Shown one piece after another: positions 35,286 through 46,468 of a stretch of 64,000 nucleotides of DNA. The DNA lies in the NCBI RefSeq assembly GCF_000182925.2, contig NC_026502.1:4216001-4280000 (forward strand), written 5' to 3'. A program made the translations under genes and the position numbers. Each line of letters starts with the position of its first letter. Position 1 is the first letter of the stretch. The notes under the pieces are model-generated. The model saw nothing but the letters and a program-made list of their open reading frames with translations, was not told the DNA's origin and ran no database searches. The stretch comes from Neurospora crassa OR74A. Its lineage: Eukaryota; Ascomycota; Sordariomycetes; Sordariales; Sordariaceae.

Positions 35286-36928
35286 AATTAATAGCTCTTC
35301 CTCTAGGAATTAAACCGATACCGTTAAAATATATATATATAGCGGCTAATTTATTTCTTATACTACCGAAGCTACTCCTCGTCCCTCTTACGCTACTACC
35401 CCCATAGTTATTATAATTAAGATAATTCAACTTCCTCCGCCTTTATTATAATAACGCTAATCTACTATAGAGTCCGTCGAAGAAGATAATAACGAAGACT
35501 ATTTCCTTACGCCGCCCTAAGCTCTCTATTCGTACCCCCAAATCTCGGAAATTAATAAATTCGCATATAAATAATAATTATTCGAATTTCGGTTCGCTAT
35601 AATTAAGCTCCTCCTCAATTACCTCCCTTTATATATATCCTAGTAGGAATAGTTTATTTTCGTAGGCCTCACCGAATAAAATTCCGTAGGAAACTATCCC
35701 CCTATCTCCACTAGGTTCCGTTATTAAAATTACTTCTTCTATAATTAAATTCGTATTTCTATTATAAATCCCCTTACTACCCCTTCGTTAACGGCTATTA
35801 CTATAATTATTCCCTTACTAACTATAGTTACATTAACCCGTACCGAATATTATTCTAAATATAATATTATTAAATTCACTAGCGAAAGTTTCTTATAATT
35901 ATAGAATTACTTCTACGATATTAATACGTATTTTTAAGAGTACCTCCATACTTCCCTCTCGTTCGTTATTAGTTATATTAAAAGTAATTTTAAGAATATA
36001 TAAATTAAATATATATTAATTTTCTATAGTAAGTTTAAGTATAATACGGTTTATAATATACTTATATAAAGCAACTTCTATACTTTCTTAGAAATTAAAT
36101 ATAATAATAATACTTAGACTATTAAACGATCCGCTTTTAATAAATTTAAATGTATATAGTAAAGCACTTCGGAAACTATTTACGATTTTTATAACTAATA
36201 TTATACTAAAGAATTTAATTTATTATATAATTAATTAAAATATATTCGGGTTATTACTTAAACTAACCAGTTGCGCCCCCTCTTTAAATAAAGCGTCCTT
36301 TTAATAGTTAGTATTAATATAATAAATAAAGTAATAATATATATAGAACGGTTAGAAGGCTTAGAAAGTATCGAACTATTTGTATTACATTATTAAAATT
36401 AAATATTTTTAAGGTATAATCCGTCGTTTTTTTTATCTTCGTACCCTCCTACTTCCTCTTCGAATACCCCTTTTTAATTATTCTATAATACAAACCCCTT
36501 TAAATTTCCCTATCGCCCCCCTACTACTTTCTAAATGAATCCTAATCTTATTTATTCCTTTTATTACTAGAAAAATTATATATATAGCCGGTATATCTAA
36601 TTAAAACTACTAAATACCTACTACAAGTATAATATAATAAGCTATTTCGTAGTAGCGTACCCGAATTAAGCCTATTATAATTGCAATTAGGTTAGCTATT
36701 TAATATAGAATTACCCTATTCCCGCCGGTACCCCTTTATATAGAATAAATATTAAACCGATTATAGTTAGAATAGTAGTTGTAACTACTTAGGATAATAT
36801 AGGTAAATTATAGATATATTTAGAAATAAAATTATTAGTAAGGATTCTTAGAGATTAGTAGAGTATATAAGGGTTAATAGATTCGGGCGTAGAATTAAAT
36901 TTAATTAATAGATATTTATTCCCATTGA

Positions 36929-37028
36929 NNNNNNNNNNNNNNNNNNNNNNNNNNNNNNNNNNNNNNNNNNNNNNNNNNNNNNNNNNNNNNNNNNNNNNNN
37001 NNNNNNNNNNNNNNNNNNNNNNNNNNNN
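36929..37028. other. assembly gap (100 N)
   Basis: The gap lies between protease-like and integrase-C-terminal-like sequence of the inner element. Several kb of internal sequence are probably missing or collapsed here, if not deleted. Confidence 0.95.
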
Positions 37029-37739
37029 AGAAAATCCCCTTCGGAACTACTCTTCGGGTATTATCCTTAAAGATTAATAGATCCAGAGTAAGGGCGGAAG
37101 ACAGTCCTTTTAATAATAATTACTAATTAAATTAACAAATTACTTCGTAGGCGGTTAGAAGTTGTAGTAGCCTTAGAGGTTATTAATTAGGGGTATACGA
37201 AATAGTATAATAAAATTCAGAAATTAAAGGAGTTCGATATTAGAAATTGGGTTTTATTTAATATAAAGTATATTAAATAATATTACCTAAATATTAAATT
37301 AGTAAATAAATTTTTAAAACCCTTCTAAATTATTAAAGTTATTAAAGAGAAGAAGATAGTATATTAATTTATATTCCCTATACATTACTAAATTTACTTA
37401 ATATTTCTTATTATTCAATTAGAATTGTACTATAGGGACCCTATTACGGCGGTACTACGAAGGGAAATTGTAAATATCGAGGAGGATAATATTTAATACG
37501 AAGTTGAGGCAATTATAAAGTATTGTAGATCCGGCTACTAATGTTAGTTTTAGGTTAAATAGAAGGAGTATCCGGACGATAAGAATTTGTAGGTTTTATA
37601 CGAAGATATAAAGTACTTAAATTTATTTAAGGAATACGAAGTTAGGGAAATATAGTAGTAGCGTACTAGTAGTAGGCCGACTATTAGGTTAATAAGGGTT
37701 AGTTAAATAATAGAAGGAGAATAGCGATTATTAGAAATA

Positions 37740-38060
37740 TAGAGTAAAGATGTAAGATATAGATGTGAGATGTAAAATATAAATATAAAATATAGATATA
37801 AAACGTAAAATATAAATATAAAATATAGATATAAGACGTAAGATATAGATGTGAGACGTAGATATAAAATATAAATGTAAGGCGTAGAATAGAAATATAA
37901 GATATTAATGTAAACTATAAAGTAGAAATATAAGTAGAAATATAGGATATAAATATAGGATATAGAAGTAAGGTATAAAGTAGAAATATAAAAGTAGAAA
38001 CGTAAGGTAGAGATGTAAAGTAGAAATATAAATTAAAAATATAAAGTAGAAACGATAAAT
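37740..38060 (+). repeat. degenerate short tandem repeat (RNATRTAARRTATA-like)
   Basis: About 320 bp made of imperfect units such as AGATGTGAGATGTAA and ATATAAAATATAGATATAA, a RIP-altered purine-rich micro/minisatellite. It lies between the chromodomain-like part and the polypurine tract at 38387. Confidence 0.7.
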
Positions 38061-38386
38061 AGGACGAGAAATAGGAAGGGAAGGTAGTTTAATTTAATAT
38101 AAAATATTAATAAGGCGTTAAGTAGAGTATAGCCTATATTTTCTATTATTGCTCTAAATAAAAAAATCCTCGGCGGCGTCCGCTATTATTAATATAGGAT
38201 TAGAATTTACAACTTTAAGAAGAATACTCCCGCGCGCTACTACACTTATTAATAATATTCGTAAATACTACTTTATACTATCTACTTATAATCCTCCTTT
38301 ACAAATTCTAATAATTTATTTAATTTCCTATTTATAAACACTAGCCTCCTATTAACTATCTAACGCTAAGGATTATAGCTACAACC

Positions 38387-38833
38387 GAAGGAGGGGGGGA
38401 TATAAATAAGAATATTTAGTGTAGAGATATTTATAGGAGAGCTGTTATTATTAGTAATAGGATTACTAGTAGGGGCTACCGGATTAATATTAGTATTAAT
38501 ATTACTAATATTACAGTAATTAAATTTCAAATAGCCTTTATAATCGAAGTTCTTAGTTCAGAGTATATTAAACAATATTATAAGGAGATTATTATTAATA
38601 AGGCGCACTTATATTATAGCTTAAAACGCTATTGCGGATTAATATAATTATTATAAGAGGGGAATAGGTAGGGGGCTACTAGTATTAATAAAATATATAA
38701 TTTTAATTACTATATCCTATATATTATTTTAAAAATTATAAATACTACGAAGGACTTCGAGTATGTAGTGGCGTAGCGATAGCGAATACTGCGATCTCTC
38801 GTTGAACTCTGAACGGAGAAGACGTTAGTAAAA
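38387..38833 (+). mobile_element. candidate further LTR boundary (polypurine tract plus LTR-like start)
   Basis: A tract ending GGAGGGGGGGA at 38400 is followed by TATAAATAAGAATA, which looks like an LTR start. The next 430 bp run into a gap. This may be the 3' LTR of a third element that contributed the 37.0-38.4 kb part, or a chance purine run. No partner LTR is seen. Confidence 0.3.
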
Positions 38834-38933
38834 NNNNNNNNNNNNNNNNNNNNNNNNNNNNNNNNNNNNNNNNNNNNNNNNNNNNNNNNNNNNNNNNNNN
38901 NNNNNNNNNNNNNNNNNNNNNNNNNNNNNNNNN
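38834..38933. other. assembly gap (100 N)
   Basis: Gap of unknown real size within the inner element(s). Confidence 0.95.
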
Positions 38934-39330
38934 TAGTTATATAGGTAATAAGAGGGAGTAAATAGAAGGATAAAACGAAGGCGATAGTTAGAAGGGGAAG
39001 GATAGGACGAATAGGTAATAGTAGCGGTTGTAAGAAGGTAGGAGAGAAAGGTAGAAAATAGGAAGGTACAAAATTCGGATTATAGTAGGGAGAGTAGGGG
39101 TAATAGTTAGGCGTTATACTATTAGAATAAAGAGAATAATATAAGGAATAAAATAAGGGTAATAGGAAAGTAATTAAGAAGGAATAATATAAGTGAAGGA
39201 GGTTTACGGAAGAAGTAATATATAGAATTATAGGAGGTGAAGGAAGGAAACGAAGGTCCCAAGGATAGAATTTATAAGGAGGGGGATTGTATTTAAAATT
39301 TATAATAAATTATAATAGGCGTAAATAAGG

Positions 39331-39574
39331 GAGAATAGCCTACGAAAAGAGCCTTAGGATTTAATTGCGTATTAAGATTCGTAGTAGGTCGTAATAAGTA
39401 CGAATAATAGAAAATAGCCTACAAAAGGAGCTTTGGAATTCGATTATATATTAGGATTTATAGTAGGTTATAATAAGCGCGAATAATAGAGGATAATCTA
39501 CGAGAGGAGCCTTAGGATTCGATTATATAATTATTATATAATAGGCGTAAATAATAGAGGGTACCTTACGAGAG
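39331..39574 (+). repeat. 79-bp tandem repeat, about 3.3 copies
   Basis: Units start at 39331, 39410 and 39489, with a degenerate last unit at 39557. Each starts GARRATARYCTACRARAGGAG and ends near CGAATAATA. RIP has blurred them. They lie in the presumed 3' untranslated region of the inner LTR element. Confidence 0.8.
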
Positions 39575-39788
39575 TATTAAACCGCGCTACGAGTACGGAT
39601 AATAGAGAATATCTAATAAGAGGAATTACAAGGCGTAATTATATTAGTATCCTAAGGTGTTTATTAACGTACTTAAATTCAGCGTAGTATTCCTCATTAA
39701 GTAAAACAATATTTATTACTTCGTACGCTTGTAGGACGATAGTTTTAGTAACGGTTAGGAACCCAATTAATTTTTAAATTTAATACTA

Positions 39789-40220
39789 GTTTTATATCTA
39801 CATTAGAATTTATAAGAATAGATATTATAATATTAATGTTTTAGTAAGTAGCTTTATATCCGTATTTAGAGCTTATAAAAATAGATATTATAATACTAAT
39901 ATTCTAGCGGGCGGTTTACTATATTTAGAGCTTATAAAAATAGATATTACAATGCCGATATTTTAGCGGGCGGTTTTATATCCGTATTTAGAGTTTGTGA
40001 GAATAGATATTATAATACCAATATTCCGGCGGACGGTTCGCTATATTTAGAGTTTATAAGAATGGATATTATAATACCGATATTCTAGCGGGCGGTTTTA
40101 TATCTATATTTAGAATTTACAAGAATAGATATTACAATATCGATATTCTAGCGGGCGGCTTTATATTTATATTTAGAATTTAGGAGAAGGGATATTATAA
40201 TATTTATATTCTAGTAGGTA
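39789..40220 (+). repeat. 59/63-bp tandem repeat, seven copies
   Basis: Seven units of 59 or 63 bp follow the pattern GTTTTATATCCGTATTTAGA, then ATAGATATTATAATACCGAT, then ATTCTAGCGGGCG. The two unit lengths partly alternate (63, 59, 63, 59, 63, 63), hinting at a dimeric ancestral unit. The array is near the 3' end of the inner LTR element, 200 bp before its polypurine tract. Confidence 0.85.
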
Positions 40221-40438
40221 GTTCGCTAGTAGCGAAGCGGCTATAATATTCGGAATATATCGTTGGCGGCTATTACGAGTAACAGTTCGCCTAAATTAAA
40301 GGGCGAGGATATTATACTTTCGCCGGTAATATAGCTTAATAATACTATAATAGTATAATATTAACGCCCTTTACTATTTAATTAGGAGCTACTACGAATT
40401 ACGAAGATTCCGAAGACGGAACCTATAAGGAGGGGAGT

Positions 40439-40820
40439 TGTATTAAGAGGCTAAGAGCCTATATATAGAAGTACTTTAGTAGTTACTACTCTCCTTCGTC
40501 TATTGAAATATAGGATTATTAATAATAATACTTATATTGGGTCGAACTCGCGGGAAGGATAATCTAGTACTGTATTGAAGCGCTAGATTAGTACGNNNNN
40601 NNNNNNNNNNNNNNNNNNNNNNNNNNNNNNNNNNNNNNNNNNNNNNNNNNNNNNNNNNNNNNNNNNNNNNNNNNNNNNNNNNNNNNNNNNNNNNNTAGAG
40701 TGTATTTTATTGTAATTGGTAGCTATTAATATATTTTTGGATTGACCCCTAACTTGCCGTCCCTTACGTGTGGCTACGACCGTAGTTACCTCAGCCTACC
40801 TTTCGCCTACGTTCCTAACA
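40439..40820 (+). repeat. 3' LTR of the inner element, with internal gap
   Basis: Starts TGTATTAAGAGG after the polypurine tract and ends GTTCCTAACA. It contains the 100-N gap at 40596-40695. The right part matches 35133-35285. Confidence 0.75.
40596..40695. other. assembly gap (100 N)
   Basis: The gap lies inside the right LTR of the inner element, at about the place where the left LTR copy is also gapped. That suggests the repeat could not be resolved by the assembler. Confidence 0.95.
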
Positions 40821-43800
40821 GCGTATTGGCTTTTGTACTAAACTTCCGATAAATTAGACTTCCGTCCGTTTATTAATATTAGTAAATTTATTTAAACGTT
40901 CGCTTTCTTCAATATTCCGACTTAATTAAATAATTTCTAACTATTTATAGTAGAGGTTATTTAATTATTAAATAAAGGATCGGACGACCTATAAGAAGCT
41001 TGGACCTTCTTTAAATATTTAAAAATTATTATAAATTTAATATCGGATAATAGATTTAATAATAAAGGTCGTATAGACTTATTAAAATTAATATTTCTAA
41101 TAGGAACCGTATTAAAAATAACCGCCGGTTTATTAATTATTGTACGTAAAAGGATATAAAATAACGAAATACTAGGAAATGAAAGTTTATTAGGGGCTAA
41201 ATGGCTAGTAAAGTAGGTAGAAGGTTTATTATTATATTTAATTTCGGAAGTATTTACTATAAACTCTTCTACCTTTTCTTCGAAGTCCCTAATAAAATAG
41301 TAACCTTTATTCTATAAATTGTAGATTTTATTATTTATATTAAAATTGTCCGCGAAAACTATCGTAGTAGAAGTATAAGTATAACGGCCGTCCTATAAAA
41401 TTTAATAGCGTTTAAATTTTTTACCCTAGCGGCGCTAGCAATTATTACTATTACCCAATCGGCCAATATTACGCTTATTGAACTTATTGCTAAAATTCTT
41501 ATATCCTTTATTAAAATACAACTTCCCACCTAATTTACCATTAAACCTATTATTATAAGATAAGAAGTTTTTCCGAAAAGGTTTACTACTATTACAATTT
41601 CCCCAAAATCTAATATAGATATTAGAATTATTATCCTTATTATTAAAGCTACTAATAGTAAAATAAATTATTCATCTACTCTTTAAGGAATTAAGGAATA
41701 AGTAGCGTATTAGAATAACCTTCTATTTAATTCTACTAATATATTCGCTAAAATTAATATTCTATTCCGGAAGGATATATATAATTTATATTATTAAGTA
41801 TAGGCTATTCTATAACCGAATATACAATTAGAAGTCCGAAGTATCTCCCTAGAGACGAGTGTATTTGAATAATTAAATTAAGTAGTTGCGAAACGCCTAC
41901 GTATTAGTCTTATATAATTCTATAGTGAATTTATTTATATCCAACTATTTTTACACTTTATAGGGCTTAATATTAAATATAATACTTAGTATATAGAGAG
42001 TTTTATTAAAACTACTACGAAAATTATTACATTCTTCCTTAAAGAGGGTAAAATTCTCTTAGTGTAATACTATACTATAGAATAATAAATTAAAATTATT
42101 AGTAAGAATTTAGTATCTTTTTAAGTAATTCTTTAAATATCTTTTAATTATATTATTAAATCCGTAGAAAGTAGTATAAATATTAATTTTACCGTTTTAG
42201 TAGATACCTTTCTTTATCTTATTAAGTTCTACGTTAAGGAAATATATTCCGATATTTAATACTTTAAAAGGTTCTTCCTTAATTATTTAATAACTATTAG
42301 TATTAACCTTAGAGACGGATTCAGCAAAAATTTAATTCCGATCTTCCAAATCTTCAATACAATTATATAAATCCTTAAGCATCTTACGAAGCGCTATATT
42401 ATCTGTTATTATACTATTACTATTAGCCTTAATTAGTAGAATAGAAGTATCGGATTTAACGTTGAAGCGTATAGTTTATAGGTTATTAGTAGAATAAATA
42501 TTCTAGTAAAAGGTTAAACGTATAAAAGGAGTAGGAGCTTTTAGAATAGTTAACGGAAGGTAATTACTGTTACTTAGTATTATAAGTGGTAATCCTTATT
42601 ATTTAATTTATTTTTCGTTTACTAGAGTCTAATTTATTAATTTTTTAAGGTTTATTCTTAAAATTTATTCGGAAATATTACGGCCTATAATTAAAATTAG
42701 TATATATTTGCGAAAATAAACAAGAAATTAATTAATATTATTAAATAAAGGTTGCCGGTTAATATAGTTAATACGAAGATTTTTTATTTAATTAACTAAG
42801 CTAGTAGTATTATACGGATCTTTAGTACTAATTATAGCTATTTTGCCGGTTAGGCCAATAAGACTACTAGAACGCTAATTGCAATAAATAGTAGAATTTT
42901 CATACAATTAAGCGGTAGTACGCTTTATAGTAGCGGGTACTAGGAGATTAAAACCGGGTTTTACGCTATTTTAAACTAAGTATATAGTATTATAAATTAA
43001 TTAAATAAAGTAAAGTAGAGGATTTAGAAATCTACTTCTAATCTTTATATTATATTAGGCAAGGTGTATAGTATTTTAATTTAAATTAATAGGGTACATT
43101 AGAAAATAATTAGCAAAAGTAATTTCTAAAAGCTAGTTTACTTATTTTTACTATTATTTTTATACTAAATATAGGAGAGTTTTAGCTTATACGAAATTTC
43201 CAAAATATTTAGTAATAGGATTGGCAGCCAATTATTAAACAATATTAGTAGTAATTTTAATGATTAAATTTACTTGTAAAACTATTAATTTAATTAATAA
43301 GAAGGGTCGTTAAATTAAACCTAATTAAACGTATTACTTAGTAAGCGTAGGTAGTAAAGAAAGTAGTATAGGAATTTATATTAAATTAATAAGGGTTAGC
43401 GTATTAATTATTTTAATAATATTTAAAAAGGTTACTAGCGAAGAATATATATTTATACTACTAGTATTAGGGGGAATAGGTACTTAAACAATAATATTAA
43501 TAATAGTATTATTTACTTTAATTCGGGCTATAAACTATTTCTAATTCTTCTTCCGCAATTATAATAATACTCCTTCTTTAACTATAAATAACTAATTTTA
43601 ATATATTAGAACCAGATAATTAGCAACTAACTAGTAATACCTATATAGGACCTATTAAACTTCGCAATTTATTATATTTAAATTAATAATCTATCCTCTA
43701 TTATAAATATTATTACTAATATTAGTAGATTAATTAGGTTTAATCTCGATATAGCCGGTTTCTTTATTTAAGTGCAATTATACTACCTTAATAAGCAATT

Positions 43801-44090
43801 CGGCGGTTAGAAATTAAAGTCTTTCCTTATAGTAAAGTTGTAATTTATACGTAGTAAATTTAATTATTTAATATACTTTACGTATTAAACTTTCTTCCTA
43901 AAAGTTAAAAGCCGTTTAAGGGTTTGCTTAATTAATCTTTAATATTATTTAATTTAGCCTTTAAACCGGAATGAGTAGTAATAAAGTAGTAAAGAAAAGG
44001 GGATTCCGAGGAGTAAAAAGGGCAAGTGCTTAGTTTGAAAGGGTAAAAGTTGAATAATAGTTATAAAATCTAATAAATTATTATTAGACC
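40821..44090 (-). pseudogene. gag-side internal region of the outer LTR element (fossil)
   Basis: RIP-saturated sequence between the inner element and the right (5') LTR of the outer element. By position it should hold the gag part. I see no clear domain. A second polypurine-like tract occurs at its right end (see findings). Confidence 0.45.
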
Positions 44091-44170
44091 TAATATATCT
44101 CCCCCCTCGATAAAAGGAAAGGACGTAAGGAATAATAAGGTCGGTTTGAAATTAAGTTGTAGGTACTATT

Positions 44171-44509
44171 TATTATATAAAGATGTACTTTATAAGTAAT
44201 AATAATAGAGAATAATAATATAAGTAATTAGTTACTAGATAGAGTAATAGTACGTAATAATTAATAATAGTCTTATTAAAGGAAGCTGAAGATAAGAGCT
44301 GTCGCAAGCCTCAACCTGGAACCTCGTATACGACTTTACTAAATATAAGTAAAATAAATATAAGGTTGGTATAATATGAATTAATAATCCGTTAACCTTA
44401 ATAGAGGTTGACGGGACGAGCACTCTTATATAGCAGACTACGTGCTCTAGCGAGCAGCTACTATAATAAGATAGAGCATCCAGGTATCTACTAAGAATGC
44501 CCTATAACA
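44171..44509 (-). repeat. LTR of the outer Gypsy-type element (5' LTR, right copy)
   Basis: 339 bp matching 27843-28181, followed by the target duplication ATATT at 44510-44514. It retains visibly more CA/TG and GC than the left copy, so RIP acted unevenly on the pair. Confidence 0.85.
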
Positions 44510-44514
44510 ATATT

Positions 44515-46110
44515 GAAAGTAGGGAGGGAAGTACTAGTATAGTAGCGGGTATAGTAGGTATAGGGGAGGAAGGTATAGTTAGTATAGACCTTTAAAATCG
44601 TTCCTCTTTAGTATAACTTATAATAGACTATTTATAGTCTCTATATTAGTACTACTATTACTACTATTAATATTATTAACAATATTAATATTAATTAATA
44701 GACTATTACCTCCTCCTTTATATTTACTACTACTATTACTAATATTAAAGGCAACTACTACCTTATTACTTAGTATATTTCGTATTAACTTAAATAGCGG
44801 GTTAATTATTATAACCTTCCTTAACGATATAGTACGTACCTACTTACCTATATCTTTAATATTAAAATTATAATAAATTATATTCCTATTTATAACGTAG
44901 TATATCTAATACTTAATAGCCTTATTATAATTTTTATACTTATAACTAAAACTATACGCCTATACCTATATTAACTCCTAATATACAATACCGTATAGCT
45001 TTACCCCTATACGCTCCTCTCGCTACCAATCCTCCTCTAAATTCTTTTCGACTTTTATTAATATAATATTTATTATAATACGCTTAAATTTCTTAGTACC
45101 GGTTAGAATCCGTAACCTTCGTAACGATAGTATATTGATTATTTATAGGGTTAGGGTAATAAAAGGATTAACTAAATTATAAGAGGGGGTAGGAGTAGAG
45201 GGTATACTACTATAGGAGGATAGAGTAATTAGGATTTTACTAGCGGACGGGTTAATTAACCGAAATTTAAATAATATAGTAAAATAGTAGTACTAACTAA
45301 TATAATAGAAGTACGACTTTATAACGCTTTTATATTTAATATTATTATACTCGTTATAAAAATCCTTCCTAGGAATAGTCTTATTATATATAATAACCTA
45401 AGCGTAGTAGTTATTATAAGTAGCGGTAATATATATAATATTATATAAAGAGACTAACTATTTTATTCCTATAGCTATATTATTATTAATAATATCTTCT
45501 ATATAATTTCGCTATATATATAGGATTTTACTAAATAATATTATCCTAAACTACTATTTATAAAATTCGCTATTATTTTACTTAACTTTAACCTCTCTAA
45601 ATAAATTACGTTCTTTAATAGTAGGTAATTTAATACGGCTAGTAGTAATATATAAATCGACTATATTAAATTGGACCTATATTAATTTAAAATATTTAGG
45701 ACGCGGTAGTAATATAAAAATAATTAGTTTATAGGTAGTACGGGGCTAAGCCGGTAGTACTAAGGTAGTTAGTTTAATTAGGGAAGCTACTTCGCTATTG
45801 TTATTACTTAATAAATAAAATAAAATATTAAAAGCCTACTTCTTAAGAATAAAGCGGACGGAAAATTATTACTCAACCTCGTTATCGTCGCTAGAATCCT
45901 CTTTGCTACTAAAAATTTCAATAGGTATTGTAGGTTTAGGAGGGAATAATAGTAATTCTAAGACTAGAATTAATTCTAATTTTAGTATAATAACTTTCCC
46001 CTTTTTAACGGTAATTTTTTTAACAGCGGTTTTCTTAATAGTAATTTTAATAGGAGTAGCCTTCTTCTTAGGTAGAACAATTTTAAGGATAATTTTAATA
46101 AATTATTCGG
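44515..46110 (-). pseudogene. right part of the minus-strand gene relic of the DNA transposon
   Basis: The minus strand from about 46110 leftwards reads protein-like when stops are ignored. A basic, low-complexity N-terminal part is followed by an acidic stretch (EDSSDDNEVE at about 45880-45900), then mixed sequence with Trp/Tyr and charged blocks down to the LTR. I do not recognise the family. It could be an accessory protein of the transposon or a second element. Confidence 0.4.
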
Positions 46111-46395
46111 TTTTATAATTCTTTTTTCTATGGTAGAAGGAGGCGTATTGTAGAGTTATTAAGTTAGGATCTTCCTAATTTTAATCTTCGTCGAAATAGA
46201 CTACTAGCGCGCCGCTTTAAATATAGGATCGCTTTACGCCGGCGGGCTTTAAATTAAGGATTATCTTAGGAGGTATTATTGTAATAGATTTAATTAATTA
46301 CTAGTATTGTAATTACTTTGTACGTTAAAATAGCTTTAAATTGATTTAGAAATTGTTGTGAAATAATGAATTTTAACGAAGTTGTACAATACAGA

Positions 46396-46468
46396 AGTGC
46401 GGTGTATATGTGTGTGTGCACGCACACACACCTCTTGCCAAGACTGCACAGGCGATTGAGTATGGGAA
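46396..46468 (-). repeat. right terminal inverted repeat of the island
   Basis: Reverse complement of 25457-25525 with about three transitions and four extra bases in the CA tract. It begins (outside in) TTCCCATACTCAATCGCCTG. RIP saturation ends just inside it. Confidence 0.85.

Larger units (their letters stand above)
35033..40820 (+). mobile_element. inner LTR retrotransposon fossil (Gypsy-type with chromodomain-like part), gapped
   Basis: A direct repeat ending in CCTAATA/CCTAACA (35133-35285 and about 40696-40820) gives the right ends of two LTRs. The right LTR begins TGTATTAAGAGG at 40439 straight after a polypurine tract (40428-40438), so the element reads on the plus strand. In order it has a gag-like region with a zinc-knuckle-like block (about 36.54-36.62 kb), a protease-like block (about 36.87-36.92 kb), a gap, then integrase C-terminal and chromodomain-like parts (about 37.2-37.65 kb). 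The reverse transcriptase is not in the assembled sequence. Broken many times. It sits inside the outer element on the opposite strand, hence is younger. Confidence 0.7.
27843..44509 (-). mobile_element. Ty3/Gypsy-type LTR retrotransposon fossil (outer), interrupted
   Basis: Paired 339-bp LTRs in direct orientation and an ATATT target duplication bound the element. The 3' polypurine tract is at the left and a primer-binding-like stretch is beside the right LTR. Read on the minus strand, the order protease-like, reverse transcriptase-like, integrase-like fits Ty3/Gypsy. The copy is broken very many times in all frames. It spans 16.7 kb because at least one other LTR element lies inside (about 35.0-40.82 kb). 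RIP inflates LTR divergence, so age cannot be read from it; it is younger than the DNA transposon it splits and older than its own insert. Confidence 0.85.
25457..46468. mobile_element. RIP-saturated nested transposon island bounded by inverted repeats
   Basis: This 21.0-kb block lies between two inverted repeats of about 70 bp. CpA and TpG are almost absent and TpA is greatly over-represented, while CpG, ApC and GpT remain. That is the footprint of RIP (C to T in CpA). No open frame is long enough for a gene. Subtracting the LTR element at 27843-44509 leaves about 4.3 kb, which I read as the original inverted-repeat DNA transposon with a Tc1/mariner-like transposase relic near its left end and another gene relic on the minus strand. 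Four 100-N gaps mean the true length is unknown. The order of events inferred from nesting is DNA transposon first, then the Gypsy-type element, then the inner LTR element(s). Confidence 0.75.

Noticed and set aside
25457-46468. Centromere, rDNA or mitochondrial insertion as explanation of the AT-rich block
   Set aside because: CpA/TpG depletion with kept CpG, inverted ends, LTR pairs and transposase/polymerase-like relics point to RIP-mutated transposons. No rRNA or mitochondrial genes are seen.
25457-46468. Starship-type giant element
   Set aside because: No tyrosine-recombinase captain gene or cargo genes are visible at the ends; the inside is explained by nested transposons.
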